Shown here: one piece after another, positions 56,017 through 64,000 of the stretch | Position numbering within the stretch: position 1 is the first letter of the stretch | Layout: every line of letters begins with the position of its first letter | DNA from: Platycnemis pennipes | Lineage: Eukaryota > Arthropoda > Insecta > Odonata > Platycnemididae | Direction of reading: 5' to 3' | NCBI GenBank assembly: GCA_933228895.1 | Contig: OW121850.1 | Location: 34,481,773 to 34,545,772, forward strand | Length of the DNA: 64,000 nt | The notes under the pieces: model-generated | The model's input: the letters and a program-made list of their open reading frames with translations, nothing else | What the model was told of the DNA's origin: nothing | Database searches by the model: none | Translations under genes and position numbers: made by a program

Positions 56017-58164
56017 GTATATATTTAATTTTACTCATTTATGTGTGTTGTCATTAGCATGGAAATTATTATATTTATTATTATATTTCTGCTTTTTGTA
56101 GTGCTTTTAAGACTGATAGCAAGAATGAAGTACATTTCCCTTCATAAGTCTCTTATAATTTTCTACACATTTTTCTGTCTTGTGCTAGTTATATGTTCAT
56201 AATTTCCTTACATGCACCTTCTTAACTATGATGTAAGTATGGATGATTTGCAGGAAGATATTTACATGTACATAATCATGATTTATTGTATGCCTCTAGT
56301 TTGGTCATAGGAAACTAATTATTTTTAATAGAATGCTGTGAGAGCCAAAAAGGTACTTTTCACAATTGATTCATAATTCCATATCTCTAGGTAGTTTGAC
56401 CCATTGCACATGGTTTTTTTTTAGCCTCAATACCCGTAATACACTTGGTATTTAAGTTTTGAATGCCCCGAGATTTAAGGGCAATAACTGCTTACAGAAA
56501 AATATTCATTATGTGGAAAGTGGTTGTTTTCTGCGGGCAACTCAGGTAGATGGTTATTAGCAGGGTCTCTCTTCGTGATTATCCTATCTGGACACTCGCT
56601 GGGCTTTGAACCTCATTAGCGACCAGACCCTCGTGGCAAGAGGCCTCGCAGACTGAACTCTCCGCAAGCAATACAATTTTAAAAGTTAATAACTCTTTAA
56701 ATGGGTAAAGATTTACTATCCACATTGTATCACACACACATCCAAAGTGAATTACGAGCATCTTTTGATCAACATTCTACGGTTGAAATTAACGTTTTTC
56801 AAGCTTCCTATAGAAATATGCTGTTCACCCGTGGCAACGTTACATTTCCAGGAGGCTCTACGATGGGGGATTTAAACAGCAGAGAGCATTAAAAAAGGGA
56901 ATTCTTGATGGAATAATACTCTGCAAACTGTCAGAGGTGTTCAAATGCCTTTACATGTTGAAGCAGTTTAACACCTTATAACTGTGTAGTACTTGAATTC
57001 ATTAAGGTTATTGGATGGAAGATGCCAAATTTGTTATGTTTCCTATGTTATCATTTGAGTCATTCAACCATTCTGCCAACTTCACCTGTGAATAAAATTA
57101 TTATAAATTGTATGGCAATGTATTAAACTTATTTAAAGTTTTTTGCATCAAGATGTTAGAATTTACTGTAGCATATTTTTGCGGAACAAAAAAAAAGCAT
57201 TGCAATTCAGATCTGAGACATTCGAATATAAATTATTGAACATTTATTTATTAATTTCTACCCTATTGGAATGCATGAAGGAATTACTTTTATGGTGATC
57301 TTTCTTTCCCAACCACAATCTTGTGGTGGTTCGCATGGTACAATGTAGTCAGAGTGATTTTGGTTGTAATGATGCTGTATGATGGCCTTAAGGAATTGTT
57401 TATTTTCCTGTAATTATCAAAGAGTCACAGCATGTGGAAAGGAGATCAGTAAGTTTTGTTGAAGGTCTTTCTTGAACTGGTATTAGTGTGAAAAGAGTAA
57501 TGGAAGAACTTGGATGGAAATTACTTTCAGAATGCATGTACTAATTTAGATTAAAATTTTTTTCTCAGTATTGAGGTTTATAGTTGTGTGTACTCAATGG
57601 TCATAATTTAAACCATGCCATACAGGCATAACAATGGTAGTTCTTTTTTCAGCATTGAAAGGGAAAATTATCTCAATTTTCTTCAAGAGCAATCCTCTTT
57701 TCTCTTCATCAAAAGTATTATGTCGGCGTTATGCAAGCATGCACAAACATGATGTTAATTGGGTTGGCTTGAAGTCCTTATCCCAACATGCTACTACTTA
57801 TGCTATTCATTGATAGACTTGTATTTATACTGTTGAATATATTTATAGATATTCATATTCCTGATTTTATGAAGCTGTCAGTTCTGCAATTAATATCTAA
57901 TGTTATGCTTATGGTTCAGTCTACTGTAGTAAGTTGGAGTTCGCAAAACATTTTTAACAACTTTTATGAACAAATTTATTTTTAATGTGGTATCAGACAA
58001 ATTATTATTTCATATCACATAATACTTATGTAAAATAATACATAATAGTATTCCTTAAATGTTCAAATGGTTTGGCAAGCAAACACATAGAACTCATCAA
58101 AGAGATACAAAATATCTGTCCTCTAAAATATTAAAACACACAAAATACAGAAATAAACAAGCAT
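56017..58164 (+). other. PHKB intron after exon 7; weak SINE-like block near 56590
   Basis: The minus strand around 56625-56580 has GGTTCAAAGCCCAGCG, similar to the B-box region of SINE family B and followed by a tccagatag-like word, but no tail was seen. The rest has no supported exon, and the next PHKB block was looked for and not found. Confidence 0.4.
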
Positions 58165-58177
58165 ATAATGAGTTATA

Positions 58178-58423
58178 CTGACCGGGGGGTCCCGGGTTCA
58201 AATCCCGGGCAAGAGACTATCTGGACGCCCCCTTCTAAAATCATCCTGATTCGATGTTCTGCGTGTCAGAAATTCATAGGAAATCACAGGTGGCCCAGGG
58301 AAAGGAACTGGCCCCCCTGCCTTGAATGTGTGAATTTCACACGCCATTGGCTTAGTATGGAGTAAGCTCTACTCTTATCTATCATAGACCAACCTTCGGG
58401 TTGAATCATTGAGTGAGTGAGTG
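58178..58423 (+). mobile_element. tRNA-derived SINE (family B), 5'-truncated, with target duplication
   Basis: A perfect 13-bp direct repeat, ataatgagttata, flanks it (58165-58177 and 58424-58436). It begins within the tRNA-like head (B box GGGTTCAAATCCCGGG), has the same body as 24090 and 25395, and ends with a (gagt)n tail. The intact duplication suggests a fairly recent insertion. Confidence 0.88.
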
Positions 58424-58436
58424 ATAATGAGTTATA

Positions 58437-58767
58437 AATGCAATAATAGTGATAGGGTTCACCCTTTTTATAATTTGTGCATAAGATAGTTATCAACTGA
58501 ATAAAAATTATTAAATATGTGAATAAATGGATTCGCATAGGTATGTAAATTGAATTAGGTATATATTATGTATTTTTTTTACCTCCAGCATCAGTGCTCA
58601 CAGATTCATCTAGAATTAAAGGTAATCATTATACAACTTTAAACACAATTGCATATTCCTACAATATATGTATGTATCAAACTGACCTTGTTAAGTCTTA
58701 GCAACTAGTGGAATTGCTATAAAATGGTAAATAATAAGTCCCTAGGTTTATTGCTGCACTTCTTATA
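58437..58767 (+). other. Unassigned intron sequence
   Basis: No feature is seen between the SINE and the Tigger-type left end. Confidence 0.4.
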
Positions 58768-59011
58768 CAGTAGACTCTCAATAATAGGAAGCACAAAAAT
58801 ATGAAGTTTCGATTATAGGAAGCAATACTGCCTGTCCTAACGAAAAGCCTATAGTAATAACATGGCAGTGTTCGAAAATACAAAATTTCAAAAATACGTT
58901 TTTTTCAAAATTGGGAACTTTGGGCCTGGTCCCCAGGAACAAATGGAATTTGTTTTTACAAATCTTGGTGAAAAACTGCTTCATCACAACTATTTTTGAC
59001 AGCATAGACAC

Positions 59012-59517
59012 TAGGGCGGATCGGAAAAATCGATTTTTCGCGGAGAAACTTGGCCCTCTGGAAAAAGTTGTCAAAGTGACTCAAAATGAGGCCAGAAAAA
59101 TTTGGGGCCTCTAGGTCAACCCTAGACCCTCGCGCCGTGGCCATTTATGGGGATGGGGGCTGAAAATGGAAAAAGTCATGTTTTTAAATCGGTTCCCCAT
59201 GGAATTTGCCGAGTTGCGGCCCTTTAGGGCAAAAATTTCGTCCATTTTTACGTATCTGCAGCCGTTAAGCCACAAATCGTCTATTTTGAGTGCGCGCCCG
59301 CGCGTAATATGCACCGCCCACGCAGCGTCGCGGCGCTACGCTCCGAAGGCCGCTCGAGCGTTTCCTGTCAGCTCGCGCCTCCTGCCCGGTCGCCGCGAAC
59401 GCAGCATAACTCATCACGGATGCGTCTTCCATCGTTGGTCTCATTAATATTAGATAATTAAACAATTTACAGGTAATAACAATTACGGAAGAACTGTATG
59501 AAAGAAATATGACACAC
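59012..59517. repeat. Left long terminal inverted repeat
   Basis: It mirrors 62055-62564. Shared features include a self-complementary aaaaatcgattttt motif near the tip, a gcgcgcccgcgcg stretch and the inner segment ending gaagaactgtatgaaag. Only scattered differences were noted. Confidence 0.88.
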
Positions 59518-60635
59518 CGTCATCATTCAGGGAGTTAAGAAACACTCATCGATTTTTAGCCTACTTTTATTATTAATTTTCAGTATGGAGAAAGAATGCA
59601 AAAATAATTAAAGTAGTTACCAGAGCTCACCACGTTGAGGTACCTGCTCTATGAACTCCCCCGCCCACACACCCACTCATAAAATAGAGGAACGCATTTC
59701 CTTTATCAGATTATATGCTATCGAAAAAATAGAAAGTGATCATTTTTAGTACCAGTCGGTTTATCTGTGTGCAAGTATTCGTCTTTAAACTTTATTTTCA
59801 TTGAACACTAAAGGTCATTATCGATTTTTTTTATTTTTGAAGTCGAGCAGATAAATGTAAAACTTACTCTATCACAGCATGAACTAAGACTAGGTTTTGA
59901 AGGTTGGCATTTTGGTTCTGCTTTCTAGTATTTTCTGTATTTCTTATTGTCTGTCGTTGTTGCGGATGCCAATGAAGCTTGGGTTACCTCTTTTACATAT
60001 ATGTATTTCAAAAGCTTGCGTGTGACAAGGACAATTGCGTTCCACAGTTGAGCATTACTCAAATAATTATCGACTTTCTTCAGTCGTGAGATGCGATAGA
60101 GCACGAGTCAGTGTTCTCGTCCCATTTTATCAGCAGCTTGTAGTCTTCTACATCAAATTTAAAATCTGTTAACTCAAAAGTTCTTGTATTTTCGTCGCAC
60201 TTGTATTTCTTCATGACTCTTAAGATTATTTTCCACGCATCTCTTCACACTTCCTCTCCATTGTCAGCAATCATTGGGAGGAGTGAATTTTCTGAGTGCC
60301 CGAAAAAACTGTTTCTCTGAATAACAGGATCAATGACTCCTTTAAATCTACTGGTAGATATCTTGATCAATTTAACAATATCCATAAATTTACAGCACCA
60401 GCGTGTATAAAATGGCTTTTTTTCACTGAAAATAGGACAGGTGCGTATACTTTTTGAATGACACTAGATTTTATAAATTAGCGTATGAATTTTAGTGGAC
60501 ACTTATAGCCTCAGTTGTCGGCTGGGCGTAGTGAGCTAACGATAATGAGCCACATTTTATGGAGTTCATCTGACCAAATTTTCCGAGCGAAATCCTTTGG
60601 CCACAGCATTATAAATTTCCCGAAGATACTGCTGG

Positions 60636-61959
60636 TCACTGCTCAGCAATCTCCATGTCTTCTTCGTGGGACAATTTTGTTGGAACTGGCTCGAATCGTA
60701 TGATATCAAGAGTGTGGCAGTCTTGAAGGGTGGAGACAATAGGTCTTACAAACAAATTTGGACCCTTAGTTTGCCCGTCTAATGTTTCTACCAACTGCCG
60801 TAGTGTTAAACCAATCAAGTGAAATTGGCAAATAGACCACTGGAAGGGACGTCGGAGTTTTGCTTCCAGAAAACGGATGACGCTTCCTTCCTGACATGTA
60901 TTCACTTTGGTGCCATCGCATCCAATCACTTTTAAATTTGAAAGTTCAATATTTTCTTTCGCAAAAAAATTAAGAAAATGCAGATATGATGTTTCTTGCA
61001 AATCCTCCTGTGGGGGAGACAAAACCGAAAAATTGGGAGCCAGGCTCCAACTAACACGACATGTCCCTCCCTAACCTTAGATGGGTAAGTCCTCTTGCCT
61101 ATTGTCTGCAGTTTAATTGTTTCATCCTCTCTGCCGTCAACATACAGACCTTCAATTGTATTTTTTTATTTATCTGTCTTTGCTTTTACTGAATCTAGCA
61201 TCTTCTTTATCTGTCTTCGTAACAAATGCCGATCCACTACCTTTCACGTGTCTTCCGGAGTTTTGAGCTTTGCGTCGGATACAGTTGCGCTGACGATCAT
61301 TGCTGCTGCTCTGAGGGACAAGTCACCAAAACTAGCACATATCTCCGCCACAGTTGGCAATTGAAGACGCCTTTGCCCCGAAGGAGGTCCAGGTTGATTT
61401 TCATTCTTAATCGTATGAGGAACGTTGAGGTCCAAGTCGGTTGGTTCCTCGTCGGTTGAGTTTTCTCGAGATGTGGTGGAAAAAATTCTTGATGCTCACT
61501 TTTTACCTCTTCAAGAATGAAAGATTTTGAGTCGACGCTCTCCGACGATCCTCTTCTGAGGTTTTTCTTTGATCGTCGAGTTACTGAGGCATCCAATTCA
61601 CCTGATACCATCTTTCGTTTTGTCCTTTGCTCCCTCAAAAATGCCGCTTCATTTGGGAGAACTTTATCCTCTTTCTAAATTTATACTCGTTAATTCTTTA
61701 GCACTGACACGCACAAATACCACATAGTTTCTGTGATTAATTTAAAAATATATTAATTTGTTATCGATTTGGCACCTTTCGTAGGCTTGCTTGCATTTTT
61801 TCTTAAGCCGTAGTACGTCGTATGGTACCGTATAATCATTTTAATCACACCATGTTTCGGAATGATTGGAATAGAGGTGCGTCTCCAAAGTTCGGACACT
61901 TGTTTCGCTACCAGACTACTTGATAAACCGTAGGCTCCCTTCCTGCGCTTTCGCATCAA
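60636..61959 (-). pseudogene. Putative transposase of the long-TIR element, broken
   Basis: Colinear minus-strand pieces: VAKQVSELWRRTSIPIIPKH (61959-61753), then QRTKRKMVSGELDASVT (from 61638), LPTVAEICASFGDLSLRAAA (near 61350), EGLYVDGREDETIKL (near 61145-61090), and KVIGCDGTKVNTCQEGSVIR with WSICQFHLIGLTLRQLVETL (61022-60636). Stops and frameshifts separate them. The DGR and CDGT aspartates are candidate catalytic residues (inference). From memory, similar uncharacterised proteins with CDGTxVNTGxxGGVIR and CQLHxNELPLRHL occur in many invertebrate gene sets. C-terminal-like words continue to about 60090. Confidence 0.7.
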
Positions 61960-62054
61960 TACGTCGCGAACATAAAAAAAAATATTTTATCACTTCTTTA
62001 AAAGTTAGTACCGTCAATTCGATTATGTCGACGGGACAGGAAAAAAGGTTATAG

Positions 62055-62564
62055 TGTGTAGGGTTATATTACTTTCATACAGTTCTTCCGTAATTGTTAT
62101 TACCTGGAAATTGTTTAATTATCTAATATTAATGAGACCAACGACGGAAGACGCATCCGTGATGAGTTATGCTGCGTTCGTGGCGACCGGGCAGGAGGCG
62201 CGAGCCGACAGGAGACGCTCGAGTGGCCTTCGGAGCGTAGCGCCCCGACGCTGCGTGGGCGGTGCATATTACGCGCGGGCGCGCACTCAAAATAGACGAT
62301 TTGTGGCTTAACGGCTGCAGATACGTAAAAATGGACGAAATTTTTGCCCTAAAGGGCCGCAACTCGGCAAATTCCATGGGGAACCGATTTAAAAACATGA
62401 CTTTTTCCATTTTCAGCCCCCATCCCCATAAATGGCCACGGCGCGAGGGTCTAGGGTTGACCTAGAGGCCCCAAATTTTTCTGGCCTCATTTTGAGTCAC
62501 TTTGACAACTTTTTCCAGAGGGCCAAGTTTCTCCGCGAAAAATCGATTTTTCCGATCCATCCTA
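62055..62564. repeat. Right long terminal inverted repeat
   Basis: Inverted copy of 59012-59517. On the minus strand it lies upstream of the gene remnant, so any promoter would be expected in or just inside this arm. Confidence 0.88.
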
Positions 62565-62572
62565 ATAGACAC

Positions 62573-62999
62573 CTAACAAATCAGTGTTGCTGATTGTGGT
62601 GCATCAAAAATGAAGTGTGTAAATAGTAGTGTATTCACCTTCCACACATGCAAGTCTCTCCACATCATTTTCCACATCTAATTCCGTGTTTCAGTAATAC
62701 CTAGAGTAATGTGGAAATCGTAGTTAATGTCATTATTTATTCTGGCTATTTTTAGTTTTAACTGTTACCAGCATTTTCATAATATTCACTGTTCTCTTTT
62801 GATTAAAACTTAAATGTCACACACATATCATGCTCATGTGGAAATGCAAGCATGGTATGTGCTACTCCGTGTGCCTGGATTCAAATTCTCCATTTCCCCT
62901 ACCTCAAAGCAAACAATCCTAGTTCAGCTCTCCCTGAAGGGGCTGCCCACACCCAAATCTTGTAGCATGGATGGGGTAGGTGAGGGTGGGTGATTCCGT
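62573..62999. other. Unassigned sequence
   Basis: Nothing supported is seen between the long-TIR element and the foldback repeat. Confidence 0.4.
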
Positions 63000-63412
63000 T
63001 AAGAAATTTGAGTGGGTTGCGTTGGTTGGGGCAAGGATTATGACGGCCGTGGAGTTTGGATTTACGGTGAGTAGGGGGAAAAGGGTCTTGTTGTGGAGAG
63101 GGAAAGTCCCAGTTGCGGGCATATATTTATCTGTCTTGCCAAGCTTGAAGGGGGGAAGGGAAAAGTGGGGAGGGGTTGGATGGTCATCCCAATCAACCAC
63201 CTGCATGCACCCATATGGTTGCCCAGAAGAAGAGGTCACAGACTTTCTGTGGTGCCATTGCCCCACCCTCTCCCTACTTCCCCCTCTTCAAGCTCAGCAA
63301 GACAGATACACCCGCAACTGGGATCTTCCCTCTCCACAACTGGACTCTTCCCTCTCTACAACTGGACTCTTTTCCCCCCATGCACCGTAAACCCAGACTC
63401 CCCAGCCATCAT
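63000..63412. repeat. Foldback repeat (arms about 150-180 bp)
   Basis: The left arm (about 63000-63180) and right arm (about 63262-63412) are inverted copies. They share the sequence (right-arm sense) of gcaagacagata, cgcaactggga, ttccctctccacaac, accgtaaa and ataatccttg. The centre is about 80 bp. The right arm has an extra direct repeat of tctacaactggactctt. Open frames on both strands are by-products. Confidence 0.8.
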
Positions 63413-64000
63413 ATAATCCTTGAAGAGACAATGTGGAAAATATGCCAAATGATGCCCCATTTGTCATTAAGGTCTTAGTATTAGAAAAGAAACAATATTA
63501 CCTCCCATGATCGTTTATTCTACTGAAGATACGGAAGACGTTACAAGTAATAACCTTTGAATGATTTTTTTTCTGAAATACTAATTTTCTGAATTACTAA
63601 TACGAAGCTGTCAACTTTTGTTTTCTCTACATTTTCGATACTGGGACAAAATTTTTCCAACACTACGATCGCCGACTTAAAAGCATTGATATAGGAAATA
63701 CAAGTAGGTACTTATTTTATAATCTTTTAAGACTACCATCTTTTTTTAATGCTTTCACGAACGCTCAAAAAAGTTATGCAATGTTGCCGATGACAACAAA
63801 AGTTAGAGAAAACAAATATTAAATTTTTTCATGACTTTTTTAAAATGTTCGAAATTATGAAGTGCCAATATTATGGTCCTGCTGACTTCTTATTATTGAG
63901 AGTCTTCTGTATTTAGATGGTAGCAAAGCAGTTTATGAACCAGTTAATACTTTTTTTGGGATTTTGATGATGAAAGAACTGTTTACATGTACTTATTCTT
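63413..64000. other. Tigger-type right body and unassigned end
   Basis: No coding similarity. It contains the right terminus at 63909 and then ordinary AT-rich sequence to the end of the window. Confidence 0.4.

Larger units (their letters stand above)
59012..62564 (-). mobile_element. DNA transposon with about 500-bp terminal inverted repeats, unassigned superfamily
   Basis: The ends TAGGGCGGATCGG (59012) and CCGATCCATCCTA (to 62564) lie inside a perfect 8-bp duplication, atagacac (59004-59011 and 62565-62572). The terminal repeats run to about 59517 and from about 62055, are GC-rich in the middle and nearly identical in the parts compared. Between them is a decayed gene on the minus strand. 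The 8-bp duplication fits hAT, P or MULE-like elements, but repeats this long argue against ordinary hAT, and the protein motifs fit none that I can name. Confidence 0.85.
58768..63909. mobile_element. Tigger/pogo-type frame around the long-TIR transposon
   Basis: CAGTAGACTCTCAATAATAG at the left and CTTATTATTGAGAGTCTTCTG at the right are inverted repeats, each bordered by TA (58766-67 and 63910-11). The interior is mostly other elements (59012-62564 and the foldback at 63000-63412). No Tigger transposase was recognised inside. Confidence 0.65.

Noticed and set aside
59166..59465. Matching frames in 59166-59465 and 62129-62410
   Set aside because: They are GC-rich frames in the two inverted arms of the long-TIR transposon, repeated because the arms are copies.
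1..64000. CRISPR array, operon, tRNA or rRNA gene
   Set aside because: The tandem repeats lack unique spacers, the DNA is eukaryotic, and the tRNA-like segments are SINE heads without a complete cloverleaf.

Overview
The window is eukaryotic nuclear DNA, AT-rich, with GT-AG introns of up to about 10 kb and a very high load of transposable elements (TEs). The host protein and the element types (RTE, CR1/Jockey-like, Penelope-like and copia retroelements; hAT, Tigger/pogo and Tc1 DNA transposons; tRNA-derived SINEs) fit an arthropod, most likely an insect with a large genome. That assignment is inference; no species is claimed.

One host gene is recognised. Seven + strand exons between 25220 and 56016 encode 320 contiguous residues of the regulatory beta subunit of phosphorylase b kinase (PHKB). 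Splice phases join exactly across all six introns. The 5' part of the gene should lie upstream, probably with the first 25 kb of the window as one long intron or the 5' flank. The 3' part lies beyond 64000. No second host gene could be supported.

Layout. 1-6.1 kb: a hAT-type composite element (323-2273) and a small hairpin element with a hammerhead-like core. 6.1-14.4 kb: nested insertions. An old RTE fragment is split by a hAT-type element (6206-14325, perfect 8-bp target site duplication, TSD), which holds a solo-LTR candidate, an RTE LINE with an intact 1005-codon ORF, and a second hAT element that itself carries a SINE. 14.8-16.9 kb: a gutted copia element on the minus strand. 17.5-20.4 kb: palindromic 20-bp minisatellites around a 1.6-kb terminal-inverted-repeat (TIR) element. 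20.7-21.1 kb: a Penelope-like 3' end with a hammerhead-like motif. 22.9-28.5 kb: Tigger-type elements, SINEs and PHKB exons 1-2. 29-38 kb: MITE, LINE and nested Tigger/hAT insertions inside the second intron. 39-48 kb: exons 3-6 plus Tigger-type and RTE copies. 48-56 kb: a long inverted repeat, a Tc1 remnant, another hAT composite and a decayed minus-strand RTE, then exon 7. 58.7-63.9 kb: a Tigger-type frame holding a 3553-bp transposon with about 500-bp terminal inverted repeats, a perfect 8-bp TSD and a decayed coding region of a family I cannot place. This last element is the best candidate for something poorly described.

Coding function in the window is therefore one glycogen-metabolism regulator. 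Nearly everything else is mobile DNA or its debris sitting in PHKB introns.
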